Shown: positions 27,036 through 35,274 of the stretch, in pieces
How the letters are laid out: every line of letters begins with the position of its first letter
Numbering within the stretch: the stretch's first letter is position 1
Position numbers and translations under genes: made by a program
Source: DTU013 sp964512095
GTDB lineage: Bacteria > Bacillota > Clostridia > Acetivibrionales > DTU013
Assembly (NCBI GenBank): GCA_964512095.1
Contig: CAZEIH010000005.1
Span: 33,571-97,570 of the forward strand
Length of the DNA: 64,000 nucleotides
Direction: 5' to 3'
Notes under the pieces: generated by a model
Seen by the model: the letters and a program-made list of their open reading frames with translations, nothing else
What the model was told of the DNA's origin: nothing
Databases searched by the model: none

Positions 27036-27070
27036 GGACATGGACAGCATACTATGTGCTGCCCATGCCC
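27036..27070 (-). promoter_or_regulatory. Intercistronic hairpin after the maltodextrin-binding protein gene
   Basis: On the minus strand GGGCATGGGCAGCA pairs over 14 bases (two G-U pairs) with TGCTGTCCATGTCC around a short loop. No T tract follows, so it should protect or process the message rather than end it. Such hairpins favour higher levels of the binding protein than of the permeases. Confidence 0.6.
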
Positions 27071-27083
27071 AAAATACTCTCAA

Positions 27084-28451
27084 TTACTGACTCTGGGTTG
27101 CCAAGGCATCCTGTATAGCTTTCACAGCATTATCCAGTAGGATCTTAGGATCTCCACCCTTGTTCCAATTCTCTTCAAGGGCGGTAGCCATAGGTGCCCA
27201 AACTGAACTCATTTCAGGTATGTTAGGCATAGCCTGTGCGTACTGGGCCTGATTGAGTACAGCTGCAGAAAATTCGTCATTTTTAATTGCTGGATCGTTC
27301 AGTAGGTCCTTACGAGGTGGTATCTGACTTGTAAAGGTAAACCTGTTAGCAAGTAGCTCCTTTGATGTCAAGAACTGGGCCAGTAGTTTTGCAGCATTGG
27401 GGTATTTCGTATATGAATTGACATAGAAAGCGCGTATACCTGAGAAGGATTGAGGATTTTTCCCATTAGGAAGTAACGGCAGCGGAGCAATACCGAAATT
27501 AACGCCGGCATCCTTGTGCCCCTGAATCGCCCATGGTCCGTCAATATCAAAGACCAAATTACCCTCGTTGAAGAGAGCACTTTTAATGTCATAGTTTATA
27601 TCGGCAGTATTAAGAGGTAGTATTTCCTTAAGTGACTGATGGAATTTCAGTGCGTCTACAGAACCGTCATTATTCAGGCCTATATCATTTTTATCTGTTC
27701 CATTACTACCAAATACATATCCTCCGTATCCACTCATAAATGAATAAATGTAGTAGAAATTACTAGCTTCCATCATAAAGCCGTATTTATTTTTCTTTAT
27801 GTCATTGAAGGTCTTTGAGAATTCTATTAACTCATCGAAGTTTTTAGGGGGCTCTGCTACCAGATCCTTGTTGTAAAACAGGGCATAGGTCTCGATAGCC
27901 ACCGGGTAACCATACCAAACTCCATCATATGTAGTTCCCTGAACGGCAGCATCCATATAGTCTTCTGGATTGGCTACGTCATTGGGGTAAACTAGCCCTG
28001 CTGTCACAAGTCCTCCAAGGTGATCATGAGGTGCTGAAAATACATCAGCTCCAAGACCTGCCGGCCCATCAGTCTTTAATTTAGGCGGAGCGTCTGTATG
28101 TCCTACAGGTTCATATGTTACCTCTACACCATACTTTTGCGTAAACTCCTGTGTAACCTCCATAAGCCAGTCGCCCTCTGGTCCCTCAGAATCCCAAATC
28201 TTAAGCACAGCTCCCGGCTCAGGTTGCAGACCCTCAAGGACTGAGTCCGCCTGCTCCACCTTGTCATCAGGTTGAATCTGGTCTGCTACCGAAGGGTCCT
28301 GGACCGTCGATGGAGGGTCCTGGGTCGGTGGTGCCGTTACATCAGCGCCTCCATTCTCTGTATTCGCCCCGCATCCTGCGAAAATGCACAACATCATAAT
28401 CACAGCCATAATAAGCGGCAATAGTCCTTTGTATGTGTTGCCCTTTTTCAT
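27084..28451 (-). CDS. Maltodextrin-binding lipoprotein, MalE/MdxE-like
   Basis: 455 residues. The signal peptide ends in a lipobox (CIFAGC), followed by a proline-rich linker of about 50 residues and then a family 1 solute-binding protein fold (LKIWDSEGPEGDW, GPAGLGADVFSAPHDHLGGL, FDIDGPWA). The GADVF...HD..G segment is typical of maltose/maltodextrin binders. AAGGAGG lies ten bases before the ATG. It is the first gene of the transport and degradation block and is separated from malF by a strong hairpin. Confidence 0.94.
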   Translation of the reverse strand: MKKGNTYKGLLPLIMAVIMMLCIFAGCGANTENGGADVTAPPTQDPPSTVQDPSVADQIQPDDKVEQADSVLEGLQPEPGAVLKIWDSEGPEGDWLMEVTQEFTQKYGVEVTYEPVGHTDAPPKLKTDGPAGLGADVFSAPHDHLGGLVTAGLVYPNDVANPEDYMDAAVQGTTYDGVWYGYPVAIETYALFYNKDLVAEPPKNFDELIEFSKTFNDIKKNKYGFMMEASNFYYIYSFMSGYGGYVFGSNGTDKNDIGLNNDGSVDALKFHQSLKEILPLNTADINYDIKSALFNEGNLVFDIDGPWAIQGHKDAGVNFGIAPLPLLPNGKNPQSFSGIRAFYVNSYTKYPNAAKLLAQFLTSKELLANRFTFTSQIPPRKDLLNDPAIKNDEFSAAVLNQAQYAQAMPNIPEMSSVWAPMATALEENWNKGGDPKILLDNAVKAIQDALATQSQ

Positions 28452-28555
28452 GTAGTTGATACCTCCTTCTAAATTATTGAAGACTTATTAAAAAGACCAC
28501 TCTCGTCTCCTTAACCAAAATAAAACCATGTAATTAATTGTTGATGATTAAACCC

Positions 28556-28720
28556 GATGTTGTTATAAATGTAATCCAGATGTGATTTAAATATGCCCAT
28601 ATGTGGTTTTACTTTTGTCTAAATGCATTCCAGGTGTGGTCTCATTGTAGGCTAGATGTGCTACAGGTGCGGTCTCATTGTGAATTCAAATGTGCTCAAG
28701 ATGTGGTATAACTATGGTCT
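28556..28720. repeat. Degenerate ~33-bp repeats upstream of the maltodextrin operon
   Basis: Within the 28452-28833 non-coding stretch, the words CCAGGTGTGGTCTCATTGT, ACAGGTGCGGTCTCATTGTG and AAGATGTGGT recur at roughly 33-base steps. They are too decayed to define a unit firmly. No clear promoter or operator was recognised in the rest of this stretch, although the operon promoter must lie here. Confidence 0.4.
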
Positions 28721-28833
28721 GGTCTAGCGTTTTCTTGCTGTGGTCCAAGTTTAGTTCTAGCGTAAGGCCTCTTCCCTTGGACAAGTTGTGCATACGCTTG
28801 CACATTTCACAAAAAAAATTTGTCTGTTGCCAA

Positions 28834-29844
28834 TTATGCTGTCGATTTTCTGACTATAAGCTTTGCCGGCACAATTGCCCTGTCTATACTCCTATAATCA
28901 TCCTTAAAACTGGCAAGCAAAAGATCAAAGGCCTTTGCTCCCAAACTAAAAGCATTTACATCAACAGAGGTCAAGGGTGGATTAAAGTATTCTCCCAGAG
29001 GCACATTGTTAACCCCTGCCACTGCTATATTTTCCGGTACCCTTATTCCCTTTTCATTTAAAAAGCTGATGGCACCAAAGGCAAGGAGGTCATCACAGGC
29101 AATTACTCCCGTTGGAGCAGCTCCTCTTTCCAGCAACTCCTTCATAAGACCAAAGCCTGTATCATCAACAAACTTACCGTTTACGATTAAATCCTTCCTT
29201 ATTTGTATGTTGCTTTCTGTTAAGGCCTTTTTGTAGCCCTCAAGGCGGTCAGAGGTAACAGTGAAATCAGGTGAAGCGCCAAGAAATGCTATCTCCTTGT
29301 GGCCCCTTTCTATGAGATGCTTTGTCAAATCATACCCAATACGCACATTGTCATTATCTACCCAGTTAACATCCCGTTCACTTTCGGGCCTTCCCACTAC
29401 AACAAATGGAAAATCCATTTGCTTCAGCTCCGCTATAGATGGATTCTTCACTCTTGAGGCCATTAGAATGATGCCTGAGGTTATGCCACTTTTTGCATAC
29501 TCTGCGACAGTTGTTTTCTCTTCATTAGCGCTGTTCACACTAGATATAAGAATTTTATATTTGTTTTTATACGCTTCTGAGGCAATGCCACTTAAAATTT
29601 CAGGGAAGAATGGGTGCTGAAATGCTTTTTCAGTAGTACCCGTCACGATTACACCTATTATTCTAGTTGACTTGTTCGCCAGTGAACGAGCAATCATATT
29701 GGGGTGGTAATTCATTTCCTTCATAAGCTTAAAAATTCGCTGACGTGTCTTTTCGCTGATTCTGGGGTTGTTAGCTATTGTCCTTGAAACAGTTGATGGT
29801 GATACATTCGCTGCTTTAGCAATATCATTTATTGTAACTGCCAT
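28834..29844 (-). CDS. LacI-family transcriptional regulator, probable maltodextrin repressor
   Basis: 336 residues. The N-terminal helix-turn-helix (TINDIAKAANVSPSTVSRTI) and hinge (ARSLANKST) are typical of the LacI/GalR family. The remainder is a periplasmic-binding-protein-like sugar sensor ending in the usual IVPAKLIVRKS segment. It lies immediately upstream of and in the same direction as the maltodextrin genes, so it is most likely their regulator. A near-palindromic GCAACCGTTTGC site just downstream of its own promoter suggests autoregulation. Confidence 0.93.
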   Translation of the reverse strand: MAVTINDIAKAANVSPSTVSRTIANNPRISEKTRQRIFKLMKEMNYHPNMIARSLANKSTRIIGVIVTGTTEKAFQHPFFPEILSGIASEAYKNKYKILISSVNSANEEKTTVAEYAKSGITSGIILMASRVKNPSIAELKQMDFPFVVVGRPESERDVNWVDNDNVRIGYDLTKHLIERGHKEIAFLGASPDFTVTSDRLEGYKKALTESNIQIRKDLIVNGKFVDDTGFGLMKELLERGAAPTGVIACDDLLAFGAISFLNEKGIRVPENIAVAGVNNVPLGEYFNPPLTSVDVNAFSLGAKAFDLLLASFKDDYRSIDRAIVPAKLIVRKSTA

Positions 29845-29864
29845 TTTACTAACCCCCCATCCGA

Positions 29865-29919
29865 ATAATCGTTTGCCTCAAAATCCATTTTTATCTAGTA
29901 AATCTGTGCAACCGTTTGC
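29865..29919. promoter_or_regulatory. Putative LacI-family operator sites
   Basis: GCAACCGTTTGC at 29908-29919 is a 12-base near-palindrome with the central CG expected for LacI-type operators. It sits about ten bases downstream of the -10 box of the regulator gene. A weaker half-site with the same GCAAACG core (minus strand) lies at 29870-29876. Confidence 0.5.
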
Positions 29920-29929
29920 TCATATCTCT

Positions 29930-29958
29930 ATATTAATACATTCACCTATATTTGTCAA
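29930..29958 (-). promoter_or_regulatory. Promoter of the LacI-family regulator gene
   Basis: On the minus strand TTGACA (29958-29953) and TAATAT (29935-29930) are separated by 17 bases, with the candidate operator immediately downstream. Confidence 0.7.
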
Positions 29959-29983
29959 TACAGTTTTTGCTAAAATATTTCAC

Positions 29984-30011
29984 TTGACATGGACAGACAA
30001 TGTTTCATAAT
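29984..30011 (+). promoter_or_regulatory. Promoter of nagB
   Basis: TTGACA at 29984-29989 and CATAAT at 30006-30011, spacer 16 bases, about 40 bases before the start codon. Its -35 box lies 25 bases from that of the divergent regulator promoter. Confidence 0.65.
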
Positions 30012-30050
30012 ATTATTTGTAGTTAATGTGCTAATGACTGGAGGTAATCT

Positions 30051-30866
30051 ATGAATATTATTATCAGAGAAAATTACGATGAAATGAGCAAGTATGCAGC
30101 AAGGATCATCGCCGGACTGGTCAGGTCAAAGCCTGATTGTGTTCTTGGCCTGGCTACAGGGAGCACTCCTATAGGTACATACAAAGAGCTTATACGCATG
30201 CATAGGGAAGAAGGTCTAGACTTCTCCAATGTAAAATCCTTCAATTTAGATGAATATCTAGGTATCAGCTCGGAGCTGTTAAAACCCTATAATGAAGATC
30301 AAAGCTATGCAAGATTTATGCATGAGGAGCTTTTGAAGAGTATTAACATGAAAGAAGAAAATATATATGTACCAGATGGCAAATCCAAGGAGCCGGAGAA
30401 GTTCTGCAAATGGTATGAGGATGAAATTAAAAGGTTGGGTGGTATAGATCTGCAGCTACTGGGGATTGGTGGCGACGGCCACTGGGCCTTTAATGAGCCC
30501 GGTTCCTCTCTGGCATCCAGAACTAGGGTACAAGCACTGACAAAGCAGACTCTCGACGATAATTACGAGCAGTTTTATAAAAATGCTGGACTTTCAAGAA
30601 ATGAGATGCCACATTTTGCAATTACAATGGGCATCGGCACTATCCTTGAGGCCAGAAATGTAATGATGATAGCAAATGGTTTCAAGAAGGCAGAAGTAGT
30701 GTCAAAGGCGCTGGAAGGACCTATAACCTCACAGATAACAGCTTCTGCAATACAGCTTCACAGCGGCGGCATCACCGTTATTCTTGACAGGCCTGCCGCA
30801 TCAAAACTCGCTAATTCTGACCACTACATACATGTTGAAGAGCTTAGAAGGAAGTATTCCATTTAG
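30051..30866 (+). CDS. nagB: Glucosamine-6-phosphate deaminase
   Basis: 271 residues, close to the usual size. Converts glucosamine-6-phosphate to fructose-6-phosphate and ammonia. The signature regions are intact: LATGSTPIGTYKEL near residue 35, NLDEYLGI (catalytic Asp), and GIGGDGHWAFNEPGSS, which holds the Asp, His and Glu of the active site; Trp replaces the more common Ile in GHIAFN. TGGAGG precedes the ATG. It is divergent from the maltodextrin regulator and followed by a strong terminator. No nagA lies in the window. Confidence 0.95.
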   Translation: MNIIIRENYDEMSKYAARIIAGLVRSKPDCVLGLATGSTPIGTYKELIRMHREEGLDFSNVKSFNLDEYLGISSELLKPYNEDQSYARFMHEELLKSINMKEENIYVPDGKSKEPEKFCKWYEDEIKRLGGIDLQLLGIGGDGHWAFNEPGSSLASRTRVQALTKQTLDDNYEQFYKNAGLSRNEMPHFAITMGIGTILEARNVMMIANGFKKAEVVSKALEGPITSQITASAIQLHSGGITVILDRPAASKLANSDHYIHVEELRRKYSI

Positions 30867-30870
30867 ACAT

Positions 30871-30920
30871 CAAAGGGACCCTTTGTTAAGCGTATAACAC
30901 TTCTGGCAAAGGGTCCCTTG
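30871..30920. terminator. Bidirectional terminator between nagB and the FN3-SLH gene
   Basis: AAGGGACCCTTTG at 30873-30885 pairs with CAAAGGGTCCCTT at 30907-30919 over 13 bases. The genes on either side converge here, so it can serve both. Confidence 0.75.
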
Positions 30921-30930
30921 CTAATACATT

Positions 30931-33900
30931 TTATTCATATACCGGCTCAGTCTTTGTAATTGCCCTATACAAAAACACCGCAGCCTGTGCTCTTGTTGCG
31001 GCATATTTAGGCCCTACAGCATTTCCCTGCAGTCCTTCGATTATACCTTCTCCAACCAGCGTAGCCATACTTGACACAGCATATGGTGAAATATTATCCT
31101 TGTCGACAAATTTCTCAAGCACGGAGTTGTCATACAATGAGTATTTTCTGTCCGAGACCTCCAATGCCCTGAAAATTATCAATGCAATATCTTCCCTGGT
31201 TATAGGTGAATCAGGGTAGAACCTGTTATTAGCATCGCCTGATATGATCCCAAGATTTTCTGCAATCATAACCTCCCTGTAATACCACTTGTTAGACTTT
31301 ACATCGGCAAGGCTGCCTATAGGCGCAGTATCGAGCTTGAACGCCCTTACTATCATAGCAGTGAATTCTGCCCGAGTAATGATATTACTAGGCATAAACA
31401 TGGTATCTGTAACTCCCTTAATAATGCCCATGCCTGCCATATTTTCAATAGCCTCCTCTGCCCAAGGGACTCCCTTTGTATCAGTAAACTTTACCCTCGT
31501 ATTGGTTTTGATACTAATTACCGGGCTCTCAGATTCACCTATTGCATTTACTGCGGCAACCTTGTAGTAATAATTTGTGTCTGCTCGTACACTGTTGTCC
31601 AGATATGTAGTCAAATCTCCATCGACCTCGGCGATTTTCGCGTACTTGCCATTTAAGGTGATGCTGCGCATTATCTTGAAGGTTACTTCACTAATGGAAT
31701 TGTTCCTCCAGCTCAACCTTATTTGAGAGCTAGTCACCGATGTTGCTATTAGGTTAGATGGTTTATCCGGAAATGTGAATGATACACGTATCTCCTCACT
31801 AGCAAAGTCGGAGTTTTCGGAATTTTTGTATGCCCTAACCCTAAAGTAGTAAACTGTATTTTTATTAAGGCCTGTAATTTTGTACGATTCGCTATCATGA
31901 GAAAGCCAGGCAAATGTAGTCCATGAACCATCATGACCAATTTTACGCTCTATTGAGAACCCATCCTCATTATCAGAGGTATCAGTCCACTGTAGTAAAA
32001 TCTGTGTATTTGTCATGAGCTTGTATCTAATATTGACAGGAGGGCTAACAAACCCTACTCCCTTTGAAGCGGAATTAGAAAATGATGAATAAGGACCATT
32101 CTCAGTAACAAATGCCCTTACAAGATACCCATATTCTGTACCCTTCTGTACGTCTGCATCTACGAAGCTTGTAACATTCTTGTCAACAACAGCATACAGC
32201 GCATATGTACCTCTGCCATATGTATACCTCCATATTTCAAATCCCGCCTCATCAACAGAATTGTCCGTCCAGCTAAGATTTACACTCATGTCGGAGTCAA
32301 CAAATAAGCTCAGGCTCGTCGGGGCTTCAAGATAATAGTTCCGAACCGACAGCTCGTTTGAATACAATGATTCATTAGAAACGGTCCTGGCCATTACCCT
32401 GTATGTATATGATGCTCCGGGAACAAGCCCTGTATTGTCATGCCACCCTCTCGATTTGTAGCTTACGGTTGTCAGCGCACTAAAGCTTCCATTGGGCATT
32501 TTTCTTTCAACGACAATATCCGCTTCGCTAACATTTCCCGACCATGAGAGATATATTGAATTGTTGGCAGATGCTTCTGCCGATAAATGGATATCTCCAA
32601 GTAGTGTGTATGTACCAATGCCTATCGAATTGTTGGGATAGGGAACACCTGAGGCTCCTGTCCCAAGTGATTTTCTAATCCTGTAAAAATATCTTGTGTT
32701 TGGTGACAGTCCTGTATCACTGTATTTTAAAGTACCAGCTGCAGTTGTATAAATTGCGGTCCAGGTTCCCTCCGCTCCAGACTTTCTTTCAATAATTGTA
32801 TTGTAGTTTCCTGTCCCTGCATAGTTCCATGATAAGTCAATCCTTGAAGAGGAGGCAGGTGTAACAGATAGCATTGTAGGAGCAGATGGGTCCCAAGCAT
32901 TTACTGTAATTTCTTTTGAATATGGGGAATTACCCATAGTATTATAGCCACGTATGCGGTAAACATAGGATTTACCGGTAACAACATTGGTGTCTGTGTA
33001 TGTATCTATGTTGGTCCCGACTGTGCCAACTTCAGTAAACTTCATTGAATCCTCATCAAACCGCTCTATTTTAAACCCACTTTCATTGTCCGAATCGTCA
33101 CTCCAAAGTAGTGTTATACCTGAGGCTGATATGACATTTGCCATTAGCGAATCCGGCCTTATAGGAACATCAGCGGTTATACCGACATAAGCAACGGCTG
33201 AATAGTGACCTGAATCATCGGCTGCATTTATCTTATAATGGTACACAGTACCCGGAACAAGGGTAAATAAGTCGGAATAAGAAGTTGCCGATTTGTCCAG
33301 TGATGTCATTAGCGTATAGGTCTCAGTATCTTTTGTTCCTCCTACTTTACGCCAAATCTGTAGCTTCCCCTCATTTCCGGGGGCGTTTGTCCACGACAAA
33401 TCAATACGCCCATTACTAATAATATTTGCCTTCAATTTGGTGGGGGTAGCTAAATTGCTAACAAAATCAGTTATATTGCTAACACCTTTATATCCGCTTC
33501 CATCCTTGGCACTTAGCCTGTATCTGTATCTGCCTCCAATTTCTACGGTGCTTGTTGAGCTGCTTCCGGATAGTGATGATACAAGCGTCGTCCATTCAGT
33601 CCATGAAGAGTCGGCATCAACCCATCTTGAGGTCTCTAGATTAAATGCTTGTATGTACCTGGAATTATCCCATGATACTTTTACAAAACCCTCATTTACA
33701 TATTCTGCAGAAATAGTAGGGGCTGTTATCGGAGTTACAATAATTGAACCCGATGCTGCGGATACTCCGTAACCTTTAGACTCGGCGGTGCTTTGTATCG
33801 TAAATCGCACAGGATATGGACCATATACTTTCTCCTCTGTTGCTGCCTTCTCTGATGTGTACCTTTCTGATGTCTTGCCATTTTCCAGAAGATTTATTTT

Positions 33901-34530
33901 GCTACCTTCGGCAAGAGCAGAGTGATTCCATGTTAACATGGCCGTCATAGAATTAATGTCATATATTGCCTGCAGGCCATATGGACGTATCATCTCAGTA
34001 GTTTTGGTAATAGCCTCATCTGTTCTACCTTCCAGAAGCTGTGTCCCTCCTGCATCGGAATATGACATGATTGTATATGTATACTGAGTATTTGGCCTTA
34101 AATTTGCATCGTTGTGTGATAACGGGTCTAGTACAGCGTCTACATCAATGTATGCTGCCTCGACCTCTCCGTTCCCGTCATTCCTGAATACCCGATAGCT
34201 CATGGCACCGGGAACCGATGACCACTCGAGCCTTACACAGGTGTCAGTATCAGGTGTAAAAGGAAAGGCATTAAAGTCCATATTCCCTGTTGCTTCAGCG
34301 ATACGTGAATATATCATAAAGGCAATCATTATAATAAATAAAAAAATGAATACCTTGACAAAGTTTTTCTTAACCACCTTATTCATATCCTGTTCCTGCC
34401 TGTCTGCACTTTGTTTGTTTGTGCCCGGTCCATTTGTACTTCGCATGCCTATTCCACGCCCTCGCCTATACAGGTTTGCCATTTCCATGTTTTTCTTGTC
34501 CGAGCCGCTTCGTCTGCTTTCTCGTTTCAT
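30931..34530 (-). CDS. Large surface protein with fibronectin type III repeats and three SLH domains
   Basis: 1199 residues from the ATG at 34530 (GGAGG six bases upstream). A basic, disordered N-terminus of ~50 residues precedes a hydrophobic segment (residues ~57-77). About nine or ten fibronectin type III modules of ~90 residues follow; repeated signs are LSWTD/LSWTN, ESGFKIER or EAGFEIWR, YYYRVRA-like strands. Three SLH repeats occupy about residues 1030-1199 (PWAEEAIENMAGMGIIKG, ITRAEFTAMIVRAF, ITREDIALIIFRAL, TRAQAAVFLYRAI). It should be a cell-wall-bound adhesion or scaffold protein. An alternative start at 34383, also with AGGA upstream, would make the hydrophobic segment a conventional signal peptide. 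Confidence 0.9.
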   Translation of the reverse strand: MKRESRRSGSDKKNMEMANLYRRGRGIGMRSTNGPGTNKQSADRQEQDMNKVVKKNFVKVFIFLFIIMIAFMIYSRIAEATGNMDFNAFPFTPDTDTCVRLEWSSVPGAMSYRVFRNDGNGEVEAAYIDVDAVLDPLSHNDANLRPNTQYTYTIMSYSDAGGTQLLEGRTDEAITKTTEMIRPYGLQAIYDINSMTAMLTWNHSALAEGSKINLLENGKTSERYTSEKAATEEKVYGPYPVRFTIQSTAESKGYGVSAASGSIIVTPITAPTISAEYVNEGFVKVSWDNSRYIQAFNLETSRWVDADSSWTEWTTLVSSLSGSSSTSTVEIGGRYRYRLSAKDGSGYKGVSNITDFVSNLATPTKLKANIISNGRIDLSWTNAPGNEGKLQIWRKVGGTKDTETYTLMTSLDKSATSYSDLFTLVPGTVYHYKINAADDSGHYSAVAYVGITADVPIRPDSLMANVISASGITLLWSDDSDNESGFKIERFDEDSMKFTEVGTVGTNIDTYTDTNVVTGKSYVYRIRGYNTMGNSPYSKEITVNAWDPSAPTMLSVTPASSSRIDLSWNYAGTGNYNTIIERKSGAEGTWTAIYTTAAGTLKYSDTGLSPNTRYFYRIRKSLGTGASGVPYPNNSIGIGTYTLLGDIHLSAEASANNSIYLSWSGNVSEADIVVERKMPNGSFSALTTVSYKSRGWHDNTGLVPGASYTYRVMARTVSNESLYSNELSVRNYYLEAPTSLSLFVDSDMSVNLSWTDNSVDEAGFEIWRYTYGRGTYALYAVVDKNVTSFVDADVQKGTEYGYLVRAFVTENGPYSSFSNSASKGVGFVSPPVNIRYKLMTNTQILLQWTDTSDNEDGFSIERKIGHDGSWTTFAWLSHDSESYKITGLNKNTVYYFRVRAYKNSENSDFASEEIRVSFTFPDKPSNLIATSVTSSQIRLSWRNNSISEVTFKIMRSITLNGKYAKIAEVDGDLTTYLDNSVRADTNYYYKVAAVNAIGESESPVISIKTNTRVKFTDTKGVPWAEEAIENMAGMGIIKGVTDTMFMPSNIITRAEFTAMIVRAFKLDTAPIGSLADVKSNKWYYREVMIAENLGIISGDANNRFYPDSPITREDIALIIFRALEVSDRKYSLYDNSVLEKFVDKDNISPYAVSSMATLVGEGIIEGLQGNAVGPKYAATRAQAAVFLYRAITKTEPVYE

Positions 34531-34730
34531 GATAGCCCTCCAAAAGCATATTTCAGTATATTTATCGGCATAATTTGATGCTATGTTTATCATATCATAT
34601 GGCGGTTTGGTGAAATGTGGCCTCATTCATAGATTTCCCAGACCGCACTACTATGGATTAGCTATCTGTACAGTACACATTCAAAAATAATTTATCGTCT
34701 GAAGGAGTAAAACTTGCCCCAGGACGGGGC

Positions 34731-34759
34731 TTGACAATGCCGCTCAATAATTGTACAAT
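34731..34759 (+). promoter_or_regulatory. Promoter of tRNA-Arg
   Basis: TTGACA at 34731-34736 and TACAAT at 34754-34759 with a 17-base spacer. The tRNA begins 19 bases after the -10 box. Confidence 0.75.
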
Positions 34760-34777
34760 AATATTTCGTTGATATAT

Positions 34778-34854
34778 GCGCCCGTAGCTCAGCAGGATAG
34801 AGCGTCGGTTTCCTAAACCGCAGGCCGGGGGTTCGAATCCCTTCGGGCGCACCA
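34778..34854 (+). tRNA. tRNA-Arg (anticodon CCU)
   Basis: A full cloverleaf is visible: acceptor GCGCCCG/CGGGCGC, D arm GCTC...GAGC, anticodon loop TTCCTAA with CCT at 34812-34814, T arm with TTCGAAT loop, and an encoded 3' ACCA. It reads AGG codons. The T-stem contains two G-U pairs. Confidence 0.95.
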
Positions 34855-35274
34855 GTAGCCTCAAGCCTTTCAAGGTTTGGGGCGTCAACTTATATGAGCA
34901 AAACACAAGATGGGTTTTTGCTAGATCTTGTTTGGACAATTCTATAGCCTTTCGCTTAATAAAGTACTCAACATCTCTGTTTGCCCCGTATGTAAGCGAG
35001 GTGAAATTCAGATACGCCATATGGTAACTGAAAGTAATCTTCTTGTGGAAGCCGAAAATGATCGTAAAGTCATATCAACCTTTTGATTATTTTTATAAAG
35101 CTATGAAGCCGTAATGGAGGAAACCATTTCAAAATCCAATACAGCTTTTACCGTCCGTTCCAAAACTAGCCCGAAGTTAACCTGAATTTAACTATATACA
35201 TATCATTCCATATGGTATAATTTGATTATATACATGCAATTTTTTAAACATAGATTAAACAGGAGTGATTACTG
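34855..35274. other. 420-base non-coding stretch
   Basis: A GC-rich hairpin (GCCTCAAGCC/GGTTTGGGGC, 34857-34882) lies right after the tRNA and may help to end its transcript. TATAAT at 35216-35221 is a possible -10 box for the PhoH gene, but its -35 is poor. No integrase or attachment repeat was found next to the tRNA. Confidence 0.5.

Noticed and set aside
28700..28830. Catabolite-repression (cre) site upstream of the maltodextrin genes (TCTAGCGTTTTCT)
   Set aside because: It matches only about half of the consensus positions that matter and is not symmetrical.
34658..35020. Minus-strand reading frame of 120 codons across the tRNA-Arg gene
   Set aside because: Its C-terminal half is just the reverse translation of the tRNA (the familiar GFEPPACGLGNRRS-type artefact), and it has no supporting ribosome binding site.
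34778..35274. Integrated element at the tRNA-Arg gene
   Set aside because: tRNA genes are common integration sites, but no integrase or repeated tRNA 3' end was found within the window.
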